DNA from: Niveibacterium sp. 24ML
GTDB taxonomy: Bacteria; Pseudomonadota; Gammaproteobacteria; Burkholderiales; Rhodocyclaceae
DNA: 64,000 nt
Direction: 5' to 3'
Assembly: GCF_026586805.1 (NCBI RefSeq)
Contig: NZ_JAPFHA010000003.1
Span: 124,001 to 188,000 of the forward strand
The notes below the pieces were generated by a model. It did no database searches. It saw nothing but the letters and a program-made list of their open reading frames with translations, and was not told the DNA's origin. The translations under genes and the position numbers were made by a program. This document shows positions 54,864 through 64,000 of the stretch, piece by piece (the stretch's first letter is position 1; each line of letters starts with the position of its first letter).

Positions 54864-56282
54864 TTAGCGGCCGTTGCCGCCGAGGAGCACGGCGATCGGT
54901 CTGCCGGCCTTGCGCGCCGCGCTGGCGGCATTGGCGGTCTTGTTGGCGCCGGCAGTGGAAGCCGATGCGCTTTCGGTGTAGGGCCGGCTGAAGTCAAAGC
55001 CATCCGGCGCCGTGCGTGGCCGCCGCTCAAGGCGGTCCGGCGCCGGCCGCGTATGTGCGTCCGAGTCAGGTGACGGGTGGGCGCGGCGATCAGCGGTCTG
55101 GTTGCGCAGGATGCGGCGTGACGAATCGGCGGTGGCATCCGCACCGAAACCCGGAACGACTTCCTGCGTGATCTTCAGCTTGATCAGCTTTTCGATCGCG
55201 CTCAGGCGGATGTGCTCATCGGGCGAGACCAGCGAGATCGCATTGCCCTGTTTGCCTGCACGACCCGTCCGGCCGATGCGGTGGACGTAGTCTTCGGCGG
55301 TGGGCGGCAGTTCGTAGTTGATCACGCAGGGCAGGTCGTCAATGTCGAGGCCACGCGCGGCAACGTCGGTCGCGACCAGCACGCGGATCGCACCGCTCTT
55401 GAATCCCTCCAGCGCCTCGGTCCGTTGCTGCTGATTCTTGTCGCCATGGATCGCGTCGGCGGCGATGCCGTCCTTCTGCAGTTGGCGAGCCAGGCGGGCA
55501 CATGCCAGCTTGGTGCTGCAGAACACCAGCACTTGTGGTGCGGCGACGTCTTCGAGCAACAGCCAGGTCAGCAGATCGCGCTTGACGGCGGCCGGAACCG
55601 GATGCACCCGGTGAGTAATGGTTTCACTGACCATGTTGCGCCGGGCAACTTCGATCAGTTGCGGGCTCTTGAGCATCGTGTCGGCGAGCTTCTTGATCTC
55701 GTCCGAGAAGGTCGCCGAGAACAGAAGGCTCTGGCGTTGCGCCGGCAGCAGACCGAGGATGCGGCGGATGTCAGGGATGAAACCCATATCCAGCATGCGG
55801 TCGGCTTCGTCCAGCACAACGAACTCGACCTGGCTGAGCGTGATGCTGCGCTGTTCAACGTGATCGAGCAGTCGCCCTGGGGTGGCAACAACGATTTCAA
55901 TGCCGCGCCGCAACTCATCGAGCTGCGGTTTGATATCCACGCCGCCGTAGATGCAGGCAGAGCGCAAGGGCAGGTATTTTGCGTAGGTCTGCACCGATTC
56001 GTGCACTTGCATCGCCAGTTCGCGTGTTGGTGCAAGAATCAGGGCGCGAACCGGATGGCGCGCGGGCGAGGCGCTGGTATTGGCCCAGCGCGAAAGCTTG
56101 TGGAGCAACGGCAGGGTGAAACCTGCGGTCTTGCCTGTACCGGTTTGTGCGCCGCCCATCATGTCGTGGCCTGCCAGCACAACCGGGATCGCCTGGCGCT
56201 GGATCGGCGTTGGCTCGGTATAGCCAGCCTCTTCGACAGCACGCAGCAATTCAGGAATCAGACCGAGTTCGGAAAACGTCAT
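54864..56282 (-). CDS. rhlE: RhlE-type DEAD-box RNA helicase
   Basis: The 472-aa helicase has the Q motif ([15 protein letters not shown]), motif [12 protein letters not shown], motif [14 protein letters not shown], motif III SAT, and motif [13 protein letters not shown] basic low-complexity tail follows with [19 protein letters not shown]. It unwinds RNA in ribosome assembly or decay. The ATG at 56282 is chosen; a GTG at 56288 would add two residues. The IS element ends just past its stop, so its 3' end may have been altered. Confidence 0.92.
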   Translation of the reverse strand: MTFSELGLIPELLRAVEEAGYTEPTPIQRQAIPVVLAGHDMMGGAQTGTGKTAGFTLPLLHKLSRWANTSASPARHPVRALILAPTRELAMQVHESVQTYAKYLPLRSACIYGGVDIKPQLDELRRGIEIVVATPGRLLDHVEQRSITLSQVEFVVLDEADRMLDMGFIPDIRRILGLLPAQRQSLLFSATFSDEIKKLADTMLKSPQLIEVARRNMVSETITHRVHPVPAAVKRDLLTWLLLEDVAAPQVLVFCSTKLACARLARQLQKDGIAADAIHGDKNQQQRTEALEGFKSGAIRVLVATDVAARGLDIDDLPCVINYELPPTAEDYVHRIGRTGRAGKQGNAISLVSPDEHIRLSAIEKLIKLKITQEVVPGFGADATADSSRRILRNQTADRRAHPSPDSDAHTRPAPDRLERRPRTAPDGFDFSRPYTESASASTAGANKTANAASAARKAGRPIAVLLGGNGR

Positions 56283-56453
56283 AAGCACCCATCAAGCGCG
56301 GCAAACATCAGGGCTTGAGCTTGGCCGCGCGGTTTCAAGAAGGCGAGGATTATAGCTGGGACGTGGGTCGTTGCCCCATTTATTTGGCCTTGTCAAGCCG
56401 TTCGGCGGCGTTGCGTTGCATGATCGCCACGGCTGGTGCGGGTGGCCGGCAGC

Positions 56454-58271
56454 CTAATTGGCGACCGTCACGGCAATCAGCCCGCGTAGCGCGTTGCTGA
56501 CATACACGGCTTGTGCGGAGAGCAGATCTGCGCGGCGAAGCACGGCCTCGTGAGCCTTGCCGGCATCAAGCAGGGCTTGGCGCATCACGCCCGGCAGCAG
56601 GCCGCTGCGTGCGGGCGGCGTGAGCAAGCGCCCATCGACTTCTATGAACACGTTGCTGCGCGCGCCCTCGCATAACTCGTCGCGCTCGTTGAAGAACAGC
56701 GCGTCAAAGTGCCCGCGCGCCATGCATTCCTTCAGGGTCTGGTCGTAAAGGAAGCGGCGGCTCGTCTTGTGCTGGAGTAGCGGGTCGCGGGAATCAAGGC
56801 GCTCCGGCGACAGGATGACCGTCAGCTGTCCGGCCAGAGGATCGAGCGATGCATGGCTGAGCGAGAGTGCGCCGCCGGGCGCGAGCGCGAGTCGCAGGCG
56901 ATGCGCGCCCTTGCCGTGCAGTGGCGCCGAGGTTCTGGCGATCAGCGCGCGTGCCTCAGCTTCGTTGAAAGCAAAGCCCAGGGCGGCGGCCGAGCGGGTC
57001 AGTCGCGCCAGATGCAGATCGAGCAGGCGTGGTGTGGTCTCGCCGCTTGCCAGGCACAGGGTCTCGAACAGCTCGAAGCGCGGGGTCAAAGCTGTAACGA
57101 AGCGGGCCTTCGCGGCGCACTCGGCCCACTCATCGGCTGGCTCCGAATCTGCAACGATGCCGCTTCCGATGCCGAGCCGGGCGGTGCCGCTTGCATTCAG
57201 TTCAAGGGTGCGGATCGGCACGTTCAGGCTGAAGTCGCCGTTCGGGGCCAGCCAGCCGAGTGCGCCGCAGTAGATGCCGCGCGGCGTCGGTTCGATTTCG
57301 CGGATGACTTCCATCGCGCGGATTTTCGGCGCCCCGGTCACCGAACCACATGGGTAGAGCGCGTGCAGGGTTTCGGCGAGGCTGGCGCGAACCGGTTCGG
57401 CAACGATCGTCGAGGTCATCTGGTGCAGGGTCGCGTAGTCCTCGATCTCGAACAGTCGCTCCACCCGAACGCCGCCTGTTGCGGCCAGGCGCCCGAGATC
57501 GTTGCGAATCAGATCGACGATCATCAGGTTTTCGGCGCGGTCCTTGGTGGAATTTGCGAGCGCGGCTGCTTCGCCCAGTGGCGCGGTTCCCTTCATCGGG
57601 CGGGCAGTCAGCTGCGCGCCGCGGCGGGCGACGAAGAGCTCGGGCGAGTGCGACAGGATTGCGCCGGTGCAGTGGCGTACGAAGCCGCCGTAGCGCACTG
57701 GTTGGGCGGTGCGGAGCCGGGCGTAGAGGGCCAGCGGGTCGCCGTATGCGCGAGCCGCGAGCGGAAAGGTGAAATTGACCTGGTAGCAATCGCCGGCGGC
57801 AATCAGCTGTCGAATCCGTGAAACGGCGTCCACGTATTCCGCCTGCGAGAGTCCGAACTTCAGATCTACCAAGCCTGCGATACGCGCGTCGGCTTTGAGT
57901 CCTTCGAGCGATAGCGCGATCAGCGCGTCGGCCTGCGTACGGGAAAATTCGTCCATCTGCGCCCAGACCATCGCCGTCAGGAGCGGGCGGCCCGTCTGGG
58001 GCTGGCGATTGAGCAGGCTCGATTCAAGGGCGTAGCCGAGCTCGAAATCGGCGGCAATCGTGACCCAGCTGCCGCGGGCACTTGCTGCTTCGATTTCGGC
58101 GATTGCGCCGGGTATCGACCCTGCATCCCAGGCCGTGATCTGGCGTTCGAGGTCGCTGAATACACGCGCGCGACCATCGTGGTCGAGATTGTTCTCGAGC
58201 AGGGCGATCGGCCGGTCTCCGGCCAGCAGTCCGGCGAGTCGGCAGAATTCGGGGTGGGTGTCGGTCGTCAA
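56454..58271 (-). CDS. pabB: Fused aminodeoxychorismate synthase I / aminodeoxychorismate lyase (PabB-PabC)
   Basis: The first ~360 residues are a chorismate-binding PabB domain (DCYQVNFTFPLAARAYGDP, MKGTAPLGEAAALA, YPCGSVTGAPKIRAM). The rest is a fold-type IV PLP aminodeoxychorismate lyase (FETLCLASG, EGARSNVFIEVDG, PARSGLLPGVMRQ). Together they make p-aminobenzoate for folate from chorismate and ammonia. The frame is open to an ATG at 58475, but a TTG at 58271 (TTDTHPEF) gives a normal 605-aa length and a GTG at 58346 is possible. The longer start would put a 26-bp palindrome inside the gene. The glutaminase PabA is not in this window. Confidence 0.88.
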   Translation of the reverse strand: MTTDTHPEFCRLAGLLAGDRPIALLENNLDHDGRARVFSDLERQITAWDAGSIPGAIAEIEAASARGSWVTIAADFELGYALESSLLNRQPQTGRPLLTAMVWAQMDEFSRTQADALIALSLEGLKADARIAGLVDLKFGLSQAEYVDAVSRIRQLIAAGDCYQVNFTFPLAARAYGDPLALYARLRTAQPVRYGGFVRHCTGAILSHSPELFVARRGAQLTARPMKGTAPLGEAAALANSTKDRAENLMIVDLIRNDLGRLAATGGVRVERLFEIEDYATLHQMTSTIVAEPVRASLAETLHALYPCGSVTGAPKIRAMEVIREIEPTPRGIYCGALGWLAPNGDFSLNVPIRTLELNASGTARLGIGSGIVADSEPADEWAECAAKARFVTALTPRFELFETLCLASGETTPRLLDLHLARLTRSAAALGFAFNEAEARALIARTSAPLHGKGAHRLRLALAPGGALSLSHASLDPLAGQLTVILSPERLDSRDPLLQHKTSRRFLYDQTLKECMARGHFDALFFNERDELCEGARSNVFIEVDGRLLTPPARSGLLPGVMRQALLDAGKAHEAVLRRADLLSAQAVYVSNALRGLIAVTVAN

Positions 58272-58380
58272 CGGTGCAGAATGAAACAGTGGTAGGCAGT
58301 TTTTGGCCTTATCCGGGCGACTGTACCCAGCGCAGGTGACAGCCACAATGCGATAGAAGGAATTGCCGCGAGGCGTTGAT

Positions 58381-58406
58381 GCGACTGTTGCCAATTTGAC
58401 AGTCGC
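58381..58406. promoter_or_regulatory. Inverted repeat in the pabBC-glpD intergenic region
   Basis: GCGACTGT (58381-58388) and ACAGTCGC (58399-58406) are perfect inverted arms around 10 bases, TGCCAATTTG. This is the spacing of a dimeric repressor operator. It lies between the divergent pabB and glpD starts; no other structure stands out in the ~290 bases. Confidence 0.45.
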
Positions 58407-58564
58407 GTTGTGTTCTTGCACTCGGCCAGGCGTTAGTGCTGCACCGGCAGCGGCGGGCTTCGCATTGACCGCCAACTCGCGCTAGTGTTCCGGCGTGCGG
58501 GGGCCCGGAGCAGGCGGGGGCGGGTTCAGGCTGCGCACGATCAACACCGGGGAGGGGCGAGGCC

Positions 58565-60067
58565 TTGGGCCAGTTCGATGTCTTTGTCGTCGGCGGGGGG
58601 ATCAACGGCACCGGTATTGCCCGTGATGCGGCCGGGCGGGGCTTGTCGGTGATGCTTTGTGAGCGCGACGATCTCGCCGCGCACACTTCCAGCGCCAGTA
58701 CCAAGCTCATCCATGGTGGCTTGCGATACCTGGAGCACTACGAATTCGGACTTGTCCGCAAGGCATTGATCGAGCGCGAAGTGTTGTTGCGCGCTGCGCC
58801 GCACATCATCTGGCCGCTCCGGTTCGTGATGCCGCACGACGCCGGGCAGCGCCCGGCATGGATGATCCGCGCCGGTCTGTTCTTGTATGACCACCTGGCG
58901 CAGCGCGAGCGCTTGCCGGGCTCGAACGCCGTCGACCTGCGCCGCCATCCCGCCGGCGCGCCGCTCAAACCCTTCCTGACGCAAGGTTTCGAGTATTCCG
59001 ATGCCTGGGTGCAGGATGCTCGGCTGGTAGTGCTCAATGCGATGGACGCGCGCGAGCGGGGCGCACGTATCGCAAGCCGCACCGCCCTGGTGGCCGCGCG
59101 GCGTCGTGCCACGCACTGGGATCTGGAGCTCGCCGGGCCGCAGGGACGGCGCGAGACCGTCAGCGCACGGCTGCTGGTCAACGCCGCGGGCCCCTGGGTC
59201 GGCCGCTTGCTTGCCGATGTGCTGAACGTGGATAGCGACAAGACGGTGCGCCTGGTGAAGGGTAGCCATATCGTCGTGCGCCGCCGGTTCGAGCACGACT
59301 ATGCGTACATTTTCCAGAACCCCGACAAGCGCATCATCTTCGCAATCCCCTTCGAGCAGGACTACACCCTCATCGGCACCACGGATCTTGAGTACCGCGG
59401 CGATGCCGCAGCGGTGGCGATTACCGACGATGAAGTGCAATACCTTTGCCGCATGGCCAGCCGCTACTTTGAAGCACCGCTCCTGCCTGCCGACCTCGTC
59501 TGGAGTTACTCGGGCGTGCGCCCGCTGCTTGAAGACGAATCAAGTGATGCCTCTGCCGTCACGCGCGACTATCTGCTTGAGGTGGATGCTTTCGGTGCGC
59601 CACTGCTCAGCGTGTTTGGCGGCAAGCTCACGACCTACCGCAAGCTGGCCGAAGAGGCGCTTGAGCGGATTCAACCCTTGCTCGGTATCGATGCAGCGCC
59701 GTGGACGGCATCGGCGCGTCTGCCCGGCGGCGATCTGCCGGGCGCGGATTTTGAGGGCTTCTATCGCGAAGTTGGCGAGCGCTATCCGTGGTTGCCACCC
59801 ACGATGGCATTCCGGATGGCGCGCAGCTATGGTTCGCGCTTGCACCGCTTGCTCGACGGTGTTGGCGGCATGGGCGAGATGGGCGAGGCACTCGTGCCGG
59901 GCCTTCACGAGGTGGAAGTGCGTTATCTGATGCGCGAAGAATTTGCGCTGCGTGCCGACGACGTGCTGTGGCGCCGCAGCAAGCTCGGGCTCGGCGTGCC
60001 GCCCGATGCGGCCGTGCGCTTGCAGCACTGGATGGATGCCTGCGGCGCCGGCCAGCCTGATCACTGA
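58565..60067 (+). CDS. glpD: Aerobic glycerol-3-phosphate dehydrogenase
   Basis: The 500-aa flavoprotein has the FAD Rossmann motif VVGGGINGTGIARDAAGRG at residues 7-25, then ASTKLIHGGLRYLEHYEFG, the active region TDLEYRGD and SVFGGKLTTYRKLAE. It oxidises sn-glycerol 3-phosphate to dihydroxyacetone phosphate and feeds electrons to quinone at the inner membrane. The start is a TTG at 58565 with GGGAGGGGCGAGG upstream. It is followed after 21 bases by glpK. Confidence 0.95.
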   Translation: MGQFDVFVVGGGINGTGIARDAAGRGLSVMLCERDDLAAHTSSASTKLIHGGLRYLEHYEFGLVRKALIEREVLLRAAPHIIWPLRFVMPHDAGQRPAWMIRAGLFLYDHLAQRERLPGSNAVDLRRHPAGAPLKPFLTQGFEYSDAWVQDARLVVLNAMDARERGARIASRTALVAARRRATHWDLELAGPQGRRETVSARLLVNAAGPWVGRLLADVLNVDSDKTVRLVKGSHIVVRRRFEHDYAYIFQNPDKRIIFAIPFEQDYTLIGTTDLEYRGDAAAVAITDDEVQYLCRMASRYFEAPLLPADLVWSYSGVRPLLEDESSDASAVTRDYLLEVDAFGAPLLSVFGGKLTTYRKLAEEALERIQPLLGIDAAPWTASARLPGGDLPGADFEGFYREVGERYPWLPPTMAFRMARSYGSRLHRLLDGVGGMGEMGEALVPGLHEVEVRYLMREEFALRADDVLWRRSKLGLGVPPDAAVRLQHWMDACGAGQPDH

Positions 60068-60088
60068 GCAGACACACGGGGGCAGACT

Positions 60089-61588
60089 ATGGGCTATTTG
60101 CTGGCCTTGGATCAGGGAACGACCAGCTCGCGCGCGATCGTGTTCGATACCCATGGCGCGCTGGTCAGCATGGCGCAGCAAGAGTTTGCGCAAATCTATC
60201 CGCAAGCTGGATGGGTTGAACATGATCCGGAAGCCATCTGGCAAACCCAGCTTGAAACCGCGCGCCAGGCGCTGGCCAAGGCAGGCGTGGGCGCGTCGCA
60301 GTTGCTCTCGGTGGGGATCACCAACCAGCGCGAAACCACGCTGATCTGGGAGCGCGCCACCGGCAGGCCGATTCACAATGCGATCGTCTGGCAGGATCGC
60401 CGCACCGCGGCAATCTGCGCGCAGATCGCCGCGGCGGGCCACGAGGCGCTGTTTCGCGAACGGACCGGGCTGGTGCTGGACCCCTACTTTTCCGGCACCA
60501 AGCTGGCGTGGTTGCTCGATCAAGTGCCCGGCGCGCGCGAACGGGCCGAACGCGGCGAACTGGCCTTCGGCACCGTCGATAGCTGGCTGATCTGGCGCCT
60601 GACCGATGGCCGGGTGCATGCCACCGATGTCAGCAACGCATCGCGAACATTGATGTTCGACATTCACCGCCAGTGCTGGGATGGAGAGTTGCTTGGCGTG
60701 CTGCGTGTGCCGCCGGCGCTCTTGCCGCAGGTGATGCCGTCAGCGGGCCACTTCGGGGATTGTTCGGCCGCCTGTTTTGGCGCGCCGGTGCCCATTGGTG
60801 GCGTGGCCGGTGATCAACAGGCCGCCTTGCTAGGCCAGGCCTGCCTGCAGCCGGGTATGGTCAAGAACACGTATGGCACCGGCTGCTTCATGCTGATGCA
60901 TACCGGCGCGGCGCCCAAAGTGTCGCAGAACGGATTGCTGACCACTGCCGCCGCCCAGTCCGGTGCCGCACCCGCCTATGCGCTGGAGGGCAGCGTGTTT
61001 GTCGGCGGCGCCGTGGTGCAGTGGTTGCGCGACGGCTTGGGCATCATTCGCAGTGCCAACGAGATTGAGGCGCTCGCCCGCAGTGTGCCGGATACCGATG
61101 GGGTCTATCTGGTGCCGGCTTTTGTCGGCCTCGGTTCGCCGTACTGGGATCCGTTCGCGCGCGGCGCCCTGATCGGTTTGACCCGCGGCAGCACCCGCGC
61201 CCACATTGCGCGGGCTGCGCTCGAATCGATCGCCTTCCAGTCGGCCGAGCTCCTGCATGCGATGCAGGCCGACGCCGGTCTGCCGATCGCGGCGCTGCGG
61301 GTTGATGGCGGCGCCACGGCCAATGATCTGCTGATGCAGATGCAGGCGGACCTGCTGGGCCTGCCGGTTCAACGCCCCCGGATCACCGAGACGACCGCGC
61401 TGGGCGCGGCCTTCCTGGCGGGCCTCAGTGCGGGCGTGTGGGATAGCGAAGACGCCCTCTCGGCCAACTGGCGTGCCGAAGCGGTGTTCGAGCCAACGAT
61501 GTCCGCCGACCAAGCGGCCGCCCGGATGGCGCGCTGGCAGTCTGCCGTGGCGCGCACGCGAAACTGGGCGGGCGAGGGCGCGGGGTGA
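60089..61588 (+). CDS. glpK: Glycerol kinase
   Basis: The 499-aa FGGY kinase begins [20 protein letters not shown], with [10 protein letters not shown], the glycerol-binding [10 protein letters not shown] region, [13 protein letters not shown] and [15 protein letters not shown]. It phosphorylates glycerol in the cytoplasm, supplying GlpD. Operon partners are glpD upstream and the TSUP gene, whose ATG overlaps the glpK stop by one base (TGATG). No glpF facilitator is adjacent. Confidence 0.97.
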   Translation: MGYLLALDQGTTSSRAIVFDTHGALVSMAQQEFAQIYPQAGWVEHDPEAIWQTQLETARQALAKAGVGASQLLSVGITNQRETTLIWERATGRPIHNAIVWQDRRTAAICAQIAAAGHEALFRERTGLVLDPYFSGTKLAWLLDQVPGARERAERGELAFGTVDSWLIWRLTDGRVHATDVSNASRTLMFDIHRQCWDGELLGVLRVPPALLPQVMPSAGHFGDCSAACFGAPVPIGGVAGDQQAALLGQACLQPGMVKNTYGTGCFMLMHTGAAPKVSQNGLLTTAAAQSGAAPAYALEGSVFVGGAVVQWLRDGLGIIRSANEIEALARSVPDTDGVYLVPAFVGLGSPYWDPFARGALIGLTRGSTRAHIARAALESIAFQSAELLHAMQADAGLPIAALRVDGGATANDLLMQMQADLLGLPVQRPRITETTALGAAFLAGLSAGVWDSEDALSANWRAEAVFEPTMSADQAAARMARWQSAVARTRNWAGEGAG

Positions 61589-62352
61589 TGCCCGGTGCGG
61601 CGATGATCGAATGGGCGGCATTGCTCGGCGCGGCGTTCCTGGCGGGTGGCCTCAATGCGGTTGCCGGCGGCGGCAGTTTTCTGACCCTGCCGGCCCTGGT
61701 ATTTGCGGGCGTGCCGGCACTCATGGCCAACGCCACCGGAACGGTGGCGCTGCTGCCCGGCTATGTCGCCAGCACCTGGGCGTTCCGCGAGGAACTTGCG
61801 GGTCTCGATCGCCGGCAATTGGGCCTGACGCTGGCATTGAGCCTGTGCGGTGGCGCCCTCGGCGCGGCCCTGTTGCTGCATACGCCCAACAGCACATTTC
61901 GCCGCATCGTGCCGTGCTTGCTGCTGCTGGCTACGGTGCTGTTCGCGGTGGCGCCCTGGCTGCTTGCACGCCTGTCACGCGACACCGGGCTGCAAGCCGG
62001 GCGGGGTGCGAACGCCAGTGGTGTTGCGCTGGTCTCGATTTACGGCGGCTACTTCAACGGCGGGCTCGGCATCTTGTTGCTTGCGTTGTATGCCGTGTTG
62101 GGCGAGCGAAGCCTGGCGCGCGCGAATGCACTCAAGAATCTCGTGTCTGCCGTACTGACCGCGGTGGCCGTGTGTCTCTATGCCTTTGGCGGGGCGGTGG
62201 TTTGGGGCAAGGCCCTGCCGATGATGCTTGCCGCCGTGGCGGGCGGCTACATCGGCGCACGCGCTGGCAAGCGAATCCCGCCGGCGCTGCTGCGGGGCCT
62301 GATTGTGCTGACTGGCCTGCTGATGTCCGTGCTGTTCTTCGTGCGAGGCTGA
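61588..62352 (+). CDS. TSUP/TauE-SafE family membrane transporter
   Basis: The 254-aa protein has about eight TM segments and the family motif GGLNAVAGGGSFLTLPAL near the N-terminus, repeated in part as YGGYFNGGLGIL. TSUP proteins export or import sulfite, organosulfonates or other anions. It is coupled to glpK by a TGATG overlap, so may be co-expressed with glycerol use. A link to glycerol, other than co-transcription, is not supported. The start at 61588 is preferred over GTG at 61585. Confidence 0.85.
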   Translation: MPGAAMIEWAALLGAAFLAGGLNAVAGGGSFLTLPALVFAGVPALMANATGTVALLPGYVASTWAFREELAGLDRRQLGLTLALSLCGGALGAALLLHTPNSTFRRIVPCLLLLATVLFAVAPWLLARLSRDTGLQAGRGANASGVALVSIYGGYFNGGLGILLLALYAVLGERSLARANALKNLVSAVLTAVAVCLYAFGGAVVWGKALPMMLAAVAGGYIGARAGKRIPPALLRGLIVLTGLLMSVLFFVRG

Positions 62353-62407
62353 CAGGGCGAGCGTGGCCTGCTAGATTGACAACTCACCCCAACCGGAGCC
62401 AGAAAAA

Positions 62408-62587
62408 ATGAAACACGCAGCTTCCATTGCCGTCGTGATTGCGGCGTTCCTCTCGGCGCCTGTGCTGGCTTGCCCCGGTGGCGATATGGCTGGGCACGAG
62501 CAAGGCGCATCCACTAAGAAGTCCGCCGAGCAACAGACCGAAAAGTCGGGCACGGCTGACAAGAAGACCGACGCCAAGAAAACCTGA
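62408..62587 (+). CDS. Small secreted hypothetical protein, 59 aa
   Basis: An ATG at 62408 opens a 59-aa frame. A signal peptide (residues 1-21, VVIAAFLSAPVLA) is followed by a short mature peptide with one Cys (ACPGGDMAGHEQG) and a Lys/Thr/Ala-rich tail. The Cys after a possible lipobox-like VLAC makes a lipoprotein (signal peptidase II) plausible. It is 55 bases after the TSUP gene with a weak AGAAAAA upstream and its own terminator. Function unknown. Confidence 0.65.
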   Translation: MKHAASIAVVIAAFLSAPVLACPGGDMAGHEQGASTKKSAEQQTEKSGTADKKTDAKKT

Positions 62588-62609
62588 CGCACCGCCAGCA
62601 CCAACGCAA

Positions 62610-62638
62610 AGGGCCGGGATGACCGGCCCTTTTTTTTG
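62610..62638. terminator. Terminator between the small secreted protein and panB
   Basis: AGGGCCGG (62610-62617) and CCGGCCCT (62623-62630) pair perfectly around GATGA. A run of eight T (62630-62637) ends the plus transcript. AAA on the other side may also serve the convergent panB. Confidence 0.92.
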
Positions 62639-62651
62639 CGAACGCGTTGTC

Positions 62652-63467
62652 TCAGTAGGTGTGCTCGGCGGCAGGGAAGCTGCCTTCCTGAACCGCCGTC
62701 ACGTACGCGCCGACGGCTGCGTCGATGCTGGCGGCGCCCTCCATGAAATTACGCACGAAACGCGCCTTGCGGCCGGGGAAGACGCCGAGCAGATCATGCA
62801 GGACCAACACCTGGCCATCGGTGTCCTTGCCTGCACCAATCCCGATGCTTGCCATGGATGTGAGGGATGCCGTGAGCGCCGCGGCAACGGTGGCTGGCAC
62901 CATTTCAAGGACGATCAGCGCCGCGCCGGCTGCCTCAAGCGCCTTGGCGTCGGTATTGAGCTGGCGTGCACCTTCTTCGGTCCGGCCCTGGACGCGGTAG
63001 CCGCCCAACTGATTCACCGCCTGCGGGGTCAGCCCGATGTGCCCGCAGACGGGAATGCCCCGTTCCACCAGGAAGCGCACCGTATCGGCCATGTACGCGC
63101 CGCCTTCGAGCTTGACCATGTGTGCGCCGGCCGCCATCAACTGCACCGCGTTGCGCAGCGCCTGCTGCGGGCTTTCCTGATAGCTGCCGAATGGCATGTC
63201 GGCAACGATCAGCGGCCGCTTGCAGCCGCGTGCAACGCACTGCGTGTGATAGACCATGTGCTCCATCGTGACCGGCAAGGTGCTGCTGTGGCCTTGCAGC
63301 ACGTTGCCGAGCGAGTCGCCGACAAGAATCACATCAACGCCATTGCGCTCGAGCAGGGCCGCGAAGCTGGCGTCGTAGCAGGTGAGCATCGCGATTTTGC
63401 GGCCCTCGGCGCGCATCTTCGCGAGTTCGGTGAGGGTAACGGGGCGATCGTTCTGGAGATAAGTCAT
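62652..63467 (-). CDS. panB: 3-methyl-2-oxobutanoate hydroxymethyltransferase
   Basis: The 271-aa TIM-barrel enzyme has [27 protein letters not shown], the conserved KLEGG motif and [16 protein letters not shown]. It uses methylene-THF to make ketopantoate, first step of pantothenate and CoA synthesis. The ATG at 63467 gives the normal N-terminus; longer forms add non-family sequence. It lies downstream of the deoxynucleoside kinase gene; panC is not adjacent. Confidence 0.96.
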   Translation of the reverse strand: MTYLQNDRPVTLTELAKMRAEGRKIAMLTCYDASFAALLERNGVDVILVGDSLGNVLQGHSSTLPVTMEHMVYHTQCVARGCKRPLIVADMPFGSYQESPQQALRNAVQLMAAGAHMVKLEGGAYMADTVRFLVERGIPVCGHIGLTPQAVNQLGGYRVQGRTEEGARQLNTDAKALEAAGAALIVLEMVPATVAAALTASLTSMASIGIGAGKDTDGQVLVLHDLLGVFPGRKARFVRNFMEGAASIDAAVGAYVTAVQEGSFPAAEHTY

Positions 63468-63603
63468 TGTGGGACGTCCTTGCTGCATGCGCCTTGCCTG
63501 TCCGCCAGGGTGTCGGGGACGGGCGCTTCGGTTCCCGTTTGGGGGCGATGCGTGCGCGTTGCGTGTTGGTCTGGCTGGAAAAGGTTTCGTCTGGGCGGCG
63601 CGC

Positions 63604-64000
63604 CTACTGGGCGTAGCCGAAGAATTCACGATAGCTGCGCATCGCATTGAGCCGATCGACCATCAATTCGAAGTCGTCGTCCTGGTCGACCGGGTTGAGC
63701 ACTTCCGCATTGACGATGAACAGCGGTGCGGCGTCGTACTGATGGAAGAAGCTGGCATAGCGCTCTGACACGCTGGCCAGGTAGCTTTCGGTGATGTTGC
63801 GCTCGGCACCCACGCCGCGCTTGCGCACGCGATCCATCAGGATCTCTGGCTGCGCTTGCAGGTAGATCACCAGGTCGGGCCGCGGGATCTGTGGCTGCAG
63901 CGTTGCGTAAAGGCGCTGGTAGAGGCGCTCTTCGTCTGCGCCAAGCGTCAGGCCTGCGAACAGCGGGTCTTTCTCGATCAGGAAGTCAGACACCACCCGC
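63604..64000 (-). CDS. Deoxynucleoside kinase (dNK family), 5' end outside window
   Basis: Only the last ~132 residues are in the window. [19 protein letters not shown] and [20 protein letters not shown] (lid region with Arg) match deoxyadenosine/deoxyguanosine kinases (PF01712). These salvage deoxynucleosides in the cytoplasm. The N-terminal P-loop is upstream of the window edge. panB follows 136 bases downstream, a common betaproteobacterial neighbour. Confidence 0.88.
   Translation of the reverse strand, partial: RVVSDFLIEKDPLFAGLTLGADEERLYQRLYATLQPQIPRPDLVIYLQAQPEILMDRVRKRGVGAERNITESYLASVSERYASFFHQYDAAPLFIVNAEVLNPVDQDDDFELMVDRLNAMRSYREFFGYAQ

Noticed and set aside
1-64000. CRISPR arrays, rRNA or tRNA genes
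   Set aside because: No regularly spaced direct repeats and no cloverleaf or rRNA-like sequence was noticed on reading either strand.

Overview
This is a high-GC (about two thirds G+C by eye) chromosomal window of a Gram-negative bacterium. The gene set fits a betaproteobacterium, most likely Rhodocyclales or a relative: waaF/ilvE with a zf-CHCC protein, MnmA, MnmC, AceK plus an NADP-type Icd, PrfB with its programmed frameshift, a WS/DGAT wax-ester synthase beside a PHA-granule protein, and many GGDEF proteins. The order assignment is inference; the family calls come from motifs visible in the translations.

Layout. 1-3.5 kb: potassium block (3' end of kdpD, kdpE, kup). 3.5-13.3 kb: TPR-GGDEF cyclase, a REP/MITE-like repeat, phosphomannomutase/phosphoglucomutase, a YheT-type hydrolase broken at a 10-base G run, a CREST/ceramidase-like membrane protein, the ilvE > zf-CHCC > waaF > SnoaL-like run, then nudJ and mnmA. 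13.3-17.9 kb: neutral-lipid block (WS/DGAT, acyl-CoA-binding protein, PHA-granule protein, fadD). 18.1-24.1 kb: ArsR repressor divergent from an RND efflux pair, DUF2892, trxC and OsmC, which looks like one thiol/redox- or metal-responsive unit. 24.3-28.7 kb: glycine-zipper protein, mnmC, lysS.

28.9-37.7 kb is the most unusual region. A condensin-like mksF/mksE/mksB operon (MukBEF-like SMC system) carries two extra genes, a P-loop NMP-kinase-like protein whose Walker A lysine is replaced and an HD-domain phosphohydrolase, between mksF and mksE. The genes are nearly contiguous or overlapping. The block, with a GGDEF gene and a decayed solute-binding-protein fragment, lies between prfB and lysS, two genes that are often adjacent. 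No Wadjet JetD nuclease is visible.

37.8-52.5 kb: Gcr-type 'site-specific recombinase' membrane protein, a small zinc-ribbon protein with rpoZ, aceK, a truncated receiver-GGDEF protein, prolyl oligopeptidase, an orphan tssA, a second RND pump, and icd. AceK and Icd act together at the TCA/glyoxylate branch point.

52.5-54.9 kb is a decayed IS3-family element with both terminal inverted repeats. Its orfB is split by a group II intron whose reverse-transcriptase ORF has lost its catalytic core while ribozyme domain V remains. 54.9-64 kb: rhlE, fused pabB-pabC, glpD-glpK, a TSUP transporter, a tiny secreted protein, panB and the start-truncated end of a deoxynucleoside kinase. Several apparent one-base frameshifts (YheT gene, the gene after mnmA) lie in short or long G/C runs, so sequencing error must be considered for those.
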